Source: Desulfobacterales bacterium
Lineage (GTDB): Bacteria; Desulfobacterota; Desulfobacteria; Desulfobacterales; C00003106
Length of the DNA stretch: 17,992 nt
Direction: 5' to 3'
Assembly (NCBI GenBank): GCA_030672555.1
Contig: DAOVGD010000098.1
Location: 1 to 17,992, forward strand
The notes under the pieces were generated by a model. That model was not told the origin of the DNA. It worked only from the letters and a program-made list of their open reading frames with translations, and made no database searches. This document shows positions 6,968-14,494 of the stretch, piece after piece. Position 1 is the stretch's first letter, and every line of letters starts with the position of its first letter. The position numbers were made by a program, and so were the translations under genes.

Positions 6968-7265
6968 TTTAAAAAAAGGAACTTCCTATACAATGCACTT
7001 ATTGGTTTGCTCGCCGGCTCGTTTATATACTCAGAGACAAAACCGTCCGCTGTGTAAGCTAAAGTGTGTAACACATTCCTCTGGGGGATAAAATCTTTTT
7101 TCATTATCGGCCGGACGTTTTGCAAAGGTATTCGAAGATGGAAATATCGTGGTAGCCTCTGAAGTTATTAAGTAAAATACGAGTTTATATTAACAGACTA
7201 TATTCAATTAACAGAAATTGCAATAACATTTTGTACAAGGCTTTTCCAGGCCCATAAAATCTTTA
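6968..7265. other. Intergenic stretch without a convincing gene
   Basis: I see no gene, tRNA or known riboswitch here. An imperfect inverted pair, AAAACCGTCCG (7039-7049) and CGGACGTTTT (7112-7121), encloses a small TGTG/CACA hairpin near 7064-7075 and a T-run at 7095-7100. Two short open stretches on the + strand look faintly protein-like but are interrupted by stops: one reading NALIGLLAGSFIY before a stop near 7053, the other AGRFAKVFEDGNIVVASEV ending at 7175. They could be remains of a decayed small gene. The evidence is weak. Confidence 0.3.
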
Positions 7266-7294
7266 TTGACGCATATCACGTTCTAAGTTATAAA
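7266..7294 (+). promoter_or_regulatory. Sigma-70-type promoter for the small membrane protein-selB operon
   Basis: A -35 box TTGACG (7266-7271) and a -10 box TATAAA (7289-7294) are separated by 17 bases, matching five and five of six consensus bases. Transcription would start near 7301, giving a leader of about 50 bases before the ATG at 7354. This is the best promoter-like match in the intergenic region. Confidence 0.55.
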
Positions 7295-7314
7295 TAAATC
7301 TTCAATAAATATCT

Positions 7315-7336
7315 CAAGTTGTATATACTCAACTTG
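7315..7336 (+). promoter_or_regulatory. Perfect 7-bp inverted repeat in the leader of the selB operon
   Basis: CAAGTTG (7315-7321), eight bases TATATACT, then CAACTTG (7330-7336) form a perfect dyad 4 bases before the TAAGGAG ribosome binding site. It could be a DNA operator or, in RNA, a stem-loop just before the translation start. TATACT inside it could also be read as an alternative -10 box, with a poor -35 TTCAAT 17 bases upstream. Which of these applies is not decidable from sequence. Confidence 0.45.
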
Positions 7337-7353
7337 CCTCTAAGGAGTTTTTC

Positions 7354-7524
7354 ATGAATGCTCTCACGATCTTTACTATTCGTGCTATTGTGGGAATTTT
7401 CGCAGCAGTACTTATGACACGTTTTTTTCATCCTAAATCCGGCATTATTGAGATACTGGGGCTGGCCATCTTCTTGGTTGGATTGGCCTATGTCATGGAG
7501 ACGTTTCGGAAAAGGAAGAAATGA
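7354..7524 (+). CDS. Small two-helix membrane protein, 56 residues, coupled to selB
   Basis: A short frame opens at ATG 7354, 6 bases after a perfect TAAGGAG (7341-7347), and its TGA stop shares a base with the selB start (TGATG at 7522-7526). The protein has two hydrophobic segments, roughly residues 3-22 (with Arg10 inside) and 31-48, joined by a loop RFFHPKSG, and ends in a basic tail FRKRKK. It should sit in the inner membrane with the basic tail probably in the cytoplasm. I do not recognise the family. The strong ribosome binding site, translational coupling and membrane-type composition argue that it is a real gene. Why a membrane protein should precede an elongation factor gene is not clear. 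Confidence 0.75.
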   Translation: MNALTIFTIRAIVGIFAAVLMTRFFHPKSGIIEILGLAIFLVGLAYVMETFRKRKK

Positions 7525-9434
7525 TGTCCAAGCAGATCATCCTTGGAACGGCCGGGCATATTGACCATGGCAAAACAACTCTGGTAAAGGCACTCACAGG
7601 GACCGATACTGATCGATTAAAAGAAGAAAAGCTCCGCGGCATGACTATTGTGCTCGGATTTGCCTCTTTGGATCTCCCTGGTGGGCAACATATCGGCTTT
7701 GTAGATGTTCCAGGACATGAAAAGTTTGTAAAAACCATGGTGGCCGGCGCGACCGGGATTGATATAGTAGCGCTTATTATCGCGGCCGACGACGGGGTAA
7801 TGCCACAGACTAAGGAGCATCTTGAAATCTGTGAGCTTCTGAATGTGTCCCATGGGCTCGTTATTGTGACAAAGATCGATCTTGTCGATGAGGAATGGCT
7901 GGAGCTCGTAATAGACGACATTCAACAATTCCTCAAAGGGACTTTTCTGGAAGATGCTCCGATCTTACCGGTCTCTTCTGTCACGGGCCAGGGCATCCCC
8001 GACCTCATCGAAGCATTGGGAAAGTTGTGTGGACAGGTTAAAGGACGCTCTCCTGATGGACTCTTTCGGCTACCTGTGGACAGGGTTTTCACTATGAAAG
8101 GCTTTGGTACTGTAGTAACAGGGACTCTAATTTCAGGAAAGGTATGTGTCGGCAACAATGTGATGATATATCCGGCCGGGATCGGAGCAAAGGTACGTGG
8201 AATCCAAGTGCACAACCGGCCTGCTGAAGCATCTACGGCAGGACTTAGGACTGCCATTAATTTTCAAGGGCTTGACAAAAGTGCAATCACCAGGGGTGAT
8301 GTTGTAGCATCGCCCAATACATTAAAACCAACCTATATGGTGGATGTATGGTTACGATATTTAAAAAGTGCCGGCAAGCCGCTAAAAAACCGGACCAAGA
8401 TCCGATTTCACGCCGGCACTAATGAGGTCTTGGGATATGTTGTCCTTCTTGACCGGGAAGAATTACTCCCAGGAGAAGGTACAATAGTCCAATGCCGTCT
8501 CCATTCCCCTGTGGTAGTGATGAAAGATGATCGCTTTGTGATCCGTAGCTATTCGTCAATGCATACTGCGGGAGGGGGGAGCATAATAGACCCCTTCCCT
8601 CGAAAGCACAAACGTAGTAAAATAACAGTAAGGGATATGCAACCCCTTATTGATGGGGATGTGGAATCGATCATTAATTATCATATGGCAAAATCAGGAT
8701 TCAAAGGGGTCAGTTTTACGGACCTGATCCTCATGACCAATCAGACTGAAAGGCAACTTATTCAAAAGCTTCAGCATCTATTATCCGCAAAAAGAGTAGT
8801 TTTGGTGGATCGTGAAAACCGGGTATATATAGACGGCGCTACTCTTGAAGAGCTGAAAAGGATTACACAAAATATCCTGATGGAATATCATGAGAAACAT
8901 CCACTTAAAGGGGGAATGTCTAAGGAGGAGCTTAAGTCAAAGCTTCCTGCGAGAGTGAGTTCAAAACTCTTTAACCTATTGGTCAGTAATATGATCAAGG
9001 GAAAGATGCTCATGCAGGACAAGGATATCATAAGGCTCGCTTCCCATCAGGTCGCTCTTGAAGGTGATCAATCTAAGATCCGCAAGGAATTAGAAGAAGC
9101 ATATCTTAGAAGTGGCCTGCAGCCCCCTTACTTTAAGGATCTGGTCAAATCTATTTCAGGCTCTTCCAAGACCGCCACGGATGTCCTATTTCATATGCTG
9201 GAAGAAGGGGTGCTCATGAAGGTCAAGGATGATCTTTACTTTCATAAGACCGCAATTGAAAAATTAAAAAATGAGTTTATTGAGCATCTTAAGACTCATA
9301 CTGAGATTACCACGCCGCGATTTAAGGAGATGACAGGGGTGTCCCGGAAGTATACTATTCCCCTGATAGAATATTTTGACTCGATCAAGCTGACTATTCG
9401 AATAGGAGACAGCCGAAGGCTCAGAGAACACTGA
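7524..9434 (+). CDS. selB: Selenocysteine-specific elongation factor SelB
   Basis: SelB is a GTPase that delivers Sec-tRNA to the ribosome at UGA codons marked by a SECIS hairpin. At 636 residues it is full length. G1 is GHIDHGKT (11-18), the switch region RGMTIVLGFA (38-47), G3 DVPGH (61-65) and G4 TKID (116-119). EF-Tu-like barrel domains follow (RLPVDRVFTMKGFGTVVTGT), and the last ~250 residues are the winged-helix repeats that bind SECIS RNA. The switch region reads TIVLGFA where E. coli SelB reads TIDLGYA. ATG 7524 is preferred to ATG 7521: AAGGAAG lies 5 bases upstream and the codon overlaps the preceding stop by one base. selA, selC and selD are not in the window, so they must be elsewhere. 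Confidence 0.96.
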   Translation: MSKQIILGTAGHIDHGKTTLVKALTGTDTDRLKEEKLRGMTIVLGFASLDLPGGQHIGFVDVPGHEKFVKTMVAGATGIDIVALIIAADDGVMPQTKEHLEICELLNVSHGLVIVTKIDLVDEEWLELVIDDIQQFLKGTFLEDAPILPVSSVTGQGIPDLIEALGKLCGQVKGRSPDGLFRLPVDRVFTMKGFGTVVTGTLISGKVCVGNNVMIYPAGIGAKVRGIQVHNRPAEASTAGLRTAINFQGLDKSAITRGDVVASPNTLKPTYMVDVWLRYLKSAGKPLKNRTKIRFHAGTNEVLGYVVLLDREELLPGEGTIVQCRLHSPVVVMKDDRFVIRSYSSMHTAGGGSIIDPFPRKHKRSKITVRDMQPLIDGDVESIINYHMAKSGFKGVSFTDLILMTNQTERQLIQKLQHLLSAKRVVLVDRENRVYIDGATLEELKRITQNILMEYHEKHPLKGGMSKEELKSKLPARVSSKLFNLLVSNMIKGKMLMQDKDIIRLASHQVALEGDQSKIRKELEEAYLRSGLQPPYFKDLVKSISGSSKTATDVLFHMLEEGVLMKVKDDLYFHKTAIEKLKNEFIEHLKTHTEITTPRFKEMTGVSRKYTIPLIEYFDSIKLTIRIGDSRRLREH

Positions 9435-9450
9435 GGTAAGGAACAAAATC

Positions 9451-10566
9451 ATGTTTTGGAAAAAGTTTTGGAAAAAATCAGAAAAACAGGAAGGCGAGGT
9501 AAAAGAGACCAGCGCAAAAAGGCGTTTTGTCTCGGCCAAGCTGGTTGCCGGCATTGTTATAATCATTGTAGCTGCATGGGGGATAAGCGCCCTTTGGGGC
9601 CTTTTCTCCGAGTCGCCGATAACGCCGGCAACCAAACTGCATGAGGAAAAAGCAGACATCTCTCCTGTGAAAGAGTTACATCCTTCTGCCGAACATCCCC
9701 CTGCGCCTTCTCCTGAAGAACTGGGGACTGTCCCTCCGGAACCCTGGATGGCAACAAAAAAACAGCTTAAAAAAGAACCTCATCCTGAGCTGCGTAAGGA
9801 TAAAATCAAGCACGAGGTAAAGGGGGCAGCCACGGTCATGGCTGCTATTGAGGTCATGGACTATGAACTAAGTGAGCGATTCTGGGGATGGCATCCGAAT
9901 GACCTGATACGATTAACAGATAATGTGGAAAATTATCAGCTTGGGGCCCTCGATGTGGTTCGCCGGACCAGTATAATGCTTGCTGAAAAGTTGTCCCGGT
10001 TCGGAGGCTCGGATAAGTTCGATCACCACCTGGAAAATGCCATGAACTGGTTCATGATAACCCCTACCCGTTATTGGCTACCTTCTCCGGAACACAAATA
10101 CGGCGCCGGCCTGAAAGAGATGCATCACTATATTGAAATGCTCGAAAAAGGGGAAAGTCGGTTTTATGCACGTGCGGACCATCTCCTTCCTCTCCTTGCA
10201 ACCTATGAAGACCTCCTGGGGAGCTGTCATCATCACCTGATCAAGGAGAAAGAGGATGACGGAACGCCTGTTCGATGGCTTATGGTAGACGATTATTTTT
10301 ACTTTTCCAAGGGTGTGGCAGACGCCATGCGAAGTATACTGATAGCGGTCAAGGAAGATTTCAAGGATGAATTAAACGCTAAAGGAGGGATGAAACTGCT
10401 AGATCGCGCAATAGCCTCTCTCGGCATTGCAGCCAACCTCAATCCCCTGATCGTTACAAATGGCCCTAAGGATGGGATATTGGCCAACCATCGCGCCAAC
10501 ATGGCCGCCCCTATAAGTGATGCCCGATATGCCCTGCAGGTACTTCAAACCACTATGGCCACATAA
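9451..10566 (+). CDS. DUF2333 family membrane-anchored protein
   Basis: This protein of 371 residues has a lysine-rich cytoplasmic N-terminus (MFWKKFWKKSEK), one transmembrane helix at about 31-53, a proline-rich linker to about residue 110, and a large presumably periplasmic helical domain. That domain has the landmarks I associate with DUF2333: RFYARADHLLPLL, WLMVDDYFYFSKGVADAM, then NPLIVTNGPKDGILANHRANMAAPISDAR near the end. No function is established. It starts 16 bases after the selB stop with AAGGA in the gap, so it is almost certainly in the same operon. The first two codons after the start encode bulky aromatic residues followed by paired lysines, typical of an anchor that keeps its N-terminus inside. 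Confidence 0.82.
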   Translation: MFWKKFWKKSEKQEGEVKETSAKRRFVSAKLVAGIVIIIVAAWGISALWGLFSESPITPATKLHEEKADISPVKELHPSAEHPPAPSPEELGTVPPEPWMATKKQLKKEPHPELRKDKIKHEVKGAATVMAAIEVMDYELSERFWGWHPNDLIRLTDNVENYQLGALDVVRRTSIMLAEKLSRFGGSDKFDHHLENAMNWFMITPTRYWLPSPEHKYGAGLKEMHHYIEMLEKGESRFYARADHLLPLLATYEDLLGSCHHHLIKEKEDDGTPVRWLMVDDYFYFSKGVADAMRSILIAVKEDFKDELNAKGGMKLLDRAIASLGIAANLNPLIVTNGPKDGILANHRANMAAPISDARYALQVLQTTMAT

Positions 10567-10638
10567 TTTTTTGATTTTTCTCTTGACTTGCGACGTGATT
10601 TATGAGACAGGGATTGCAGATTGTCTGAGGGTGTATTC

Positions 10639-10674
10639 AGAATTTTCCTGGGTCTCGATAAGAATTTTCCTGGG
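10639..10674. repeat. Two direct copies of a 14-bp sequence
   Basis: AGAATTTTCCTGGG occurs at 10639-10652 and again at 10661-10674, a 22-bp period. This may be a short tandem duplication or a pair of regulator sites. It lies just upstream of the possible small gene at 10685. Confidence 0.5.
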
Positions 10675-10684
10675 GTTATATTTG

Positions 10685-10900
10685 ATGGAAAAGATAGCTC
10701 GCTATATTCAGCACATCACCAATCCTCTTCATGTCTACTGTTTGCTCGTAAGGGCAGGCCTTAGGAAGGCCTTTTCGATGTCATTGTGTAGAAGGTACGA
10801 AAAATACGTATTTAGTTGGTTTAAATTTTTTACTCTTCTTGCTATTGCATCCTCCCGCAAAAGACTGTTCAGACATCTCCTTTTCAAGCGCTACATATAA
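10685..10900 (+). CDS. Possible small uncharacterised protein (71 residues)
   Basis: From ATG 10685 the frame encodes a basic, partly hydrophobic protein beginning MEKIARYIQHITNPLHVYC and ending with a run of arginine and lysine-rich residues. The IQHITNPLHVYCLL stretch and the RRYEKYVF segment look like a conserved small-protein pattern, which makes this frame more likely than chance, but I cannot name a family. GGGG at 10672-10675 could be a ribosome binding site, with nine bases between it and the start. The frame stays open upstream to 10517, overlapping the DUF2333 gene, which is unlikely to be translated. A hairpin with a T-run lies inside the frame, which speaks against a functional gene. 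It may be decayed. Confidence 0.35.
   Translation: MEKIARYIQHITNPLHVYCLLVRAGLRKAFSMSLCRRYEKYVFSWFKFFTLLAIASSRKRLFRHLLFKRYI
10756..10775 (+). terminator. Hairpin plus short T-run, candidate terminator of the selB operon
   Basis: AGGCCTT and AAGGCCT form a 7-bp perfect stem with a 3-base loop AGG, followed by TTT after the stem. It is the only intrinsic-terminator-like structure after the DUF2333 stop codon on the + strand, about 190 bases downstream. The T-run is short, so strength is doubtful, and it falls inside the possible small gene at 10685-10900. Confidence 0.35.
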
Positions 10901-10948
10901 TTAGCTCCTATCAAACCTTGTGCAAGGATCCCCTTTGAGACCTTTTGA

Positions 10949-11389
10949 CTAATCTCTAATAGAGCTATCTTGGGCCAAACAATGCGTAACTTCTCGATGA
11001 ATGCACTCGTATATCTCCTCATCTGTCCCGTAGATATCCACGATGCTCTTGTGATTGATCAATTTTTCCACAACAAAGGCTGTAATATATAGACTTGCCT
11101 TGTTGGGACGAACCACTATCTGTCTGAAAGGAGCGATTTGATAGTCAATGTCAAAATCTTCCGCCTTGGATAGAGATTCAAGGCAGCGCGTGATCTGCTG
11201 CTCCACATCTTCCTTGCTCGTAGTCTCAATCAGACCATTCTCAATTAGTTTCATAGCAAGGCTCTTACTTAAGGTTTCGCTACAATTTCTTATCTGGTGT
11301 CTGGTTTGTTGGAACTCTCGCTCTTTAGAACTCTCTATCTTGGAGATAATACTCGCCTCGCGGCTACTCGGCCGAAAAATCTTTGCCAT
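10949..11389 (-). CDS. Hypothetical protein, 146 residues, possibly with an internal duplication
   Basis: This soluble, mostly helical protein of 146 residues has no signal peptide or membrane helix. I do not recognise it. An N-terminal region rich in charged residues and Gln (residues 1-40) precedes two similar segments: one around KSLAMKLIENGLI (43-55) with EDVEQQITRCL, the other around ITAFVVEKLINHKSIVDIYG with EEIYECIHREVTHCL. Both share a helix, a KLI, a turn and an acidic helix ending in Cys-Leu, faintly reminiscent of DUF507-type helical modules. AGAGGT 8 bases before ATG 11389 is a good ribosome binding site, and a promoter match lies upstream. It is convergent with the selB operon and appears monocistronic. 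Confidence 0.72.
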   Translation of the reverse strand: MAKIFRPSSREASIISKIESSKEREFQQTRHQIRNCSETLSKSLAMKLIENGLIETTSKEDVEQQITRCLESLSKAEDFDIDYQIAPFRQIVVRPNKASLYITAFVVEKLINHKSIVDIYGTDEEIYECIHREVTHCLAQDSSIRD

Positions 11390-11434
11390 AAGTGTTTACC
11401 TCTAATAATATATCGGTTTCAATCAAGGGCATTA

Positions 11435-11463
11435 ATTCTACCCAACAGGCCTGGTGCTGGCAA
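11435..11463 (-). promoter_or_regulatory. Sigma-70-type promoter for the 146-residue hypothetical gene
   Basis: On the - strand, -35 TTGCCA (11463-11458) and -10 TAGAAT (11440-11435) have a 17-base spacer, five of six consensus matches each. It lies about 45 bases upstream of the ATG at 11389. This indicates that the hypothetical gene has its own promoter and is not just a read-through from recJ. Confidence 0.5.
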
Positions 11464-11542
11464 TTGATCATCTTCACTCAATTGAAATACGTATAAATAC
11501 ATATCTTCACAAAAGCAAGCGAAATATCAATATTGTTTGCCC

Positions 11543-13270
11543 CTATTCCGCTTCCCTGATAATCATCTGCAACGTTTTTTTGTTCTGCCACCGGTTCCAC
11601 CGTAGGTTAAAAGCGATTCTCTGAAATTTATCGGGCAAGGGCCACATCGCAGCCCCGTTAAACATAATGGCCTGAATGCTCCTGCTAAGATGATTACCCT
11701 GTTGTAGATTCATGCGCACATGGGAGCCTCCAACAACGGAGGATTCGATAATCCTTACATCCTCGGCCGCAAAGAACGGTTCCGGATTCCCCGTACCAAA
11801 GGGAGCCAGTCGCTCTATTTGATTCATTAGATCAGTGTCTATCTCATCAAACCGAACCATTCGATCTATCTCTATCTTCGGAATAAAGTCTTGTTCTGTA
11901 GTGTTTGTACAAACCACACGTTCGAACCTTCCGGCAAAATCCGAGATGTTTTCCGACGGAAGCGAAAGCCCGGCGGCAGCCTTATGCCCTCCAAATCTAT
12001 CCAAATATTCGGCACACTCTTTCAACCCTTCATACAGATTGAATCCTGAGATGCTTCGGGCTGATCCCTTTCCAGTGCCGTTTTTGACAGAAATCAAGAC
12101 CACCGGTCTATAATACCGTCCTACCAGTTTGGAGGCTACAATACCGATAACTCCCTCATTCCACCCCTCGCCGCAAAGAACGAGAGATCTTTGCCTTAAA
12201 AGATCCGGATTGGAATCAATTAATCGAATCGCTTCATCCAATGTATCTTTTTCTATCCGCTGCCTCCGGCTATTGGTCTCATTAAGAAAACGAGCAACCG
12301 GCAAAGCCGCTCCTCTGTCAGGCGCAGTAAGGAGTTCAACACCCACGTTAGCCTTAACCAGACGCCCTGCGGCATTTATCCGAGGGGCTAATTTGAAAGC
12401 GATATCCCATGTATTAAGATCAACGTTGGAAAGACCGCTTACTTCTTGTAGCGCATTCAGCCCGGGCCGTATACGGGATGTGAGGATTTCAAGCCCTGCC
12501 TGTACCAGGATACGATTCTCTTCCAGAATCGGTACGATGTCCGCTACAGTACCCAAGGCCACAAGGTCACACACGTTCTTGAGATTGGGTTCAGACCTGT
12601 TTATCCAAAACCCTTTGTCGCGGAGATGTTTGCGCAGCGCAAGCACAAGACAGAAAACCACCCCAACTCCGGCAAACATCCGGAACGGAAAGGAGCAGTC
12701 AGCTTGTTTGGGATTGAGGATGGCAAAGGCATCCGGGAGCACTTCCGGTATCTCATGATGGTCGGTGACAATCACGTCTATGTTGTGGTCATTTGCGGCT
12801 CTGACTGCTTCAACACTGCTGATCCCGCAATCAACAGTAATAAGTAACCGGACATTGTCTGGAACAGCCCCTTGGAGTATGTAGTCCCTGTTCAATCCAT
12901 ACCCTTCGCGGAACCGGTCGGGGAGATAAAAAGATACATCCGCTCCCATGGTTAAAAGAAACTCCAGCAAAAGAGTGGTTCCGGTGACCCCGTCTACATC
13001 ATAGTCCCCGAAGATTAAGATCTTTTCCTCTTTTTCAACAGCCGTAACGATCCGTTCAACGGCCTCTGCCATATTCTTCATCAAAAACGGAGAGCGGAGA
13101 TTGGCAAGCGAAGGATTAAGGAAGTCTGTAGCTTCTTTTGGATCTGTAATGGCGCGATTGATCAGGATGCCCGCTACAATCGGATGACAGCCGCAGGAAC
13201 GGGCCAACATATCCACGTGATCCGGATCATGCCTCTGAATGTGCCATGTTTTTTTTGGGGACCTATTCAT
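11543..13270 (-). CDS. recJ: Single-stranded-DNA-specific exonuclease RecJ
   Basis: RecJ is a 5'-3' single-strand DNA exonuclease of the DHH superfamily, used in recombination, mismatch and base excision repair. At 575 residues it matches the usual length. The manganese-binding motifs are visible: FGDYDVDGVTGTTLL (87-101), TVDCGI (145-150) and VTDHHE (168-173). The DHHA1 region carries RINAAGRL and a distal FGGHKAAAG. The ATG at 13270 is chosen because it overlaps the end of pdxA by 8 bases and gives a normal N-terminus; ATG 13285, deeper inside pdxA, would add five residues. Translation is probably coupled to pdxA. No recognisable terminator follows. Confidence 0.96.
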   Translation of the reverse strand: MNRSPKKTWHIQRHDPDHVDMLARSCGCHPIVAGILINRAITDPKEATDFLNPSLANLRSPFLMKNMAEAVERIVTAVEKEEKILIFGDYDVDGVTGTTLLLEFLLTMGADVSFYLPDRFREGYGLNRDYILQGAVPDNVRLLITVDCGISSVEAVRAANDHNIDVIVTDHHEIPEVLPDAFAILNPKQADCSFPFRMFAGVGVVFCLVLALRKHLRDKGFWINRSEPNLKNVCDLVALGTVADIVPILEENRILVQAGLEILTSRIRPGLNALQEVSGLSNVDLNTWDIAFKLAPRINAAGRLVKANVGVELLTAPDRGAALPVARFLNETNSRRQRIEKDTLDEAIRLIDSNPDLLRQRSLVLCGEGWNEGVIGIVASKLVGRYYRPVVLISVKNGTGKGSARSISGFNLYEGLKECAEYLDRFGGHKAAAGLSLPSENISDFAGRFERVVCTNTTEQDFIPKIEIDRMVRFDEIDTDLMNQIERLAPFGTGNPEPFFAAEDVRIIESSVVGGSHVRMNLQQGNHLSRSIQAIMFNGAAMWPLPDKFQRIAFNLRWNRWQNKKTLQMIIREAE

Positions 13271-14282
13271 TTTGCAATATCCCATGCTCTGCAGCCATCC
13301 TGACCGCTGCGATAAGGCTCCGGGGGTCGGCTTCTCCTTTTCCAGCGATGTTATACGCTGTCCCGTGATCCACGGAGGTCCGTATAATTGGAAGACCGAG
13401 GGTCACGTTTACTCCATCAGAAAAATGGACCATCTTGAATGGAATCAGCCCCTGGTCGTGATACATGCAAACTACCGCATCGTAATCCCCTTTTTGGGCA
13501 TAGTAAAAAAGCGTGTCCGGAGGGAGCGGTTCTGTAACATTTATGCCAGCTTCCCGAGCAGTTTGAACCGCAGGGGAAATAAACCGGGATTCTTCATCTC
13601 CGAATAATCCCCCTTCACCGGCATGGGGATTCAGAGCGGCCACAGCAATCCGGGGTGTCTTGATCCCGAATCTTTCCCGGAGCGCCTTTTCTGTAATGCT
13701 AATTGTGGTAAAAATTTTTTCGGCAGTGAGTCTGTGGGGCACCTCTGATAGGGCACAGTGTATTGTGACCAGAGATACGCGGAGTCGTTCTCCCGCGAGC
13801 ATCATCACATAATCGGTTGTGCCGGTCCTCTGTGCAAGAATCTCTGTATGACCGTCAAAGTCAAAACCAGCGGTGTGCATCGCGAGTTTATTTATCGGGG
13901 CCGTGGCAATTGCTCCTACAGACCCTTCCATAGCCATATCTATAGCTTCAGTGATATATTTTACCATTGCAGCGCCGGTTGCAGGGGATGGCTCTCCATA
14001 ATTGAGAGTCTCAGGATTGAGATCGGAAAGGTTCAATACGTCTATGGCGCCGTATTTATACACCCCTGCCCCTTCTTTTTCAAGATCATGACATCGCACT
14101 TTGGAACCGAGCCATTCGGCAGTGTGGGCCAATACCCGCATATCTCCCAGTATGAGAGGGCGACAGATTTCATATAAAATAGGCTCTGCGAGCGCCTTCA
14201 CGATAATCTCGGGCCCGATCCCTACAGGGTCTCCCATGGTTATAGCAACTATGGGACGAAATGTGCCGTTATTTTTAGCCAT
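13263..14282 (-). CDS. pdxA: 4-hydroxythreonine-4-phosphate dehydrogenase PdxA
   Basis: PdxA oxidises 4-phosphohydroxy-L-threonine in the DXP-independent-of-Pdx1 route to pyridoxal phosphate (with PdxJ). At 339 residues it has the normal length. Family motifs are present: ITMGDPVGIGPEI at the N-terminus, the metal-binding histidine in FDGHTEILA, a second in LNPHAGEGGLFG, and MYHDQGLIPFK with RTSVDHGTAYNIAGKG near the end. ATG 14282 has GAGG 8 bases upstream. It is the first gene of a two-gene unit with recJ. The enzyme is cytoplasmic. No other pyridoxal phosphate gene is in the window. Confidence 0.96.
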   Translation of the reverse strand: MAKNNGTFRPIVAITMGDPVGIGPEIIVKALAEPILYEICRPLILGDMRVLAHTAEWLGSKVRCHDLEKEGAGVYKYGAIDVLNLSDLNPETLNYGEPSPATGAAMVKYITEAIDMAMEGSVGAIATAPINKLAMHTAGFDFDGHTEILAQRTGTTDYVMMLAGERLRVSLVTIHCALSEVPHRLTAEKIFTTISITEKALRERFGIKTPRIAVAALNPHAGEGGLFGDEESRFISPAVQTAREAGINVTEPLPPDTLFYYAQKGDYDAVVCMYHDQGLIPFKMVHFSDGVNVTLGLPIIRTSVDHGTAYNIAGKGEADPRSLIAAVRMAAEHGILQNE

Positions 14283-14316
14283 ATATATTCCTCATCAAGA
14301 CTGAATAAATCCAAAT

Positions 14317-14469
14317 GAATATCGAAATCCGAAACAAATCTGAAATTCAAATATCAAATGTTTAAAACATCAATTCCTCGATTCCTGAATTTTCTCTGTT
14401 TCGAGTTTTCTATTTTGGTCATTGGAATTTGTTTCGAATTTCGTGCTTCGGATTTCGAATTTTATGATT
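14317..14469. repeat. Composite nomadic repeat, left copy (inverted relative to 16531-16728)
   Basis: This AT-rich block is built from CGAAAT/TTTCGAAT-type words. Its two halves are themselves inverted to each other. The outer half (14317-14368) matches the reverse complement of 16676-16727 at about 46 of 52 bases by eye. The inner half matches the reverse complement of 16531-16605, and its innermost 31 bases (14439-14469 against 16531-16561) are identical. Repeats of this style are common in intergenic regions of Desulfobacterota-like genomes. Confidence 0.75.
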
Positions 14470-14494
14470 TCTACTATCAAATGTTCAAAGTAAC

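Noticed and set aside
6863..7353. A tRNA-Sec (selC) gene next to selB
   Set aside because: I found no TTCGAxxC arm paired with an acceptor stem or terminal CCA in this stretch.
9432..9644. Read-through of the selB TGA as selenocysteine into the following frame
   Set aside because: The frame after the TGA overlaps the DUF2333 gene out of phase, and no SECIS-like hairpin with a suitable apical loop was seen right after the TGA.
10517..10684. Upstream extension of the possible small gene
   Set aside because: It overlaps the last part of the DUF2333 coding sequence out of frame.
12129..12847. Long + strand frames, up to 209 codons
   Set aside because: They are mirror frames of recJ, with low-complexity composition and no start signals.
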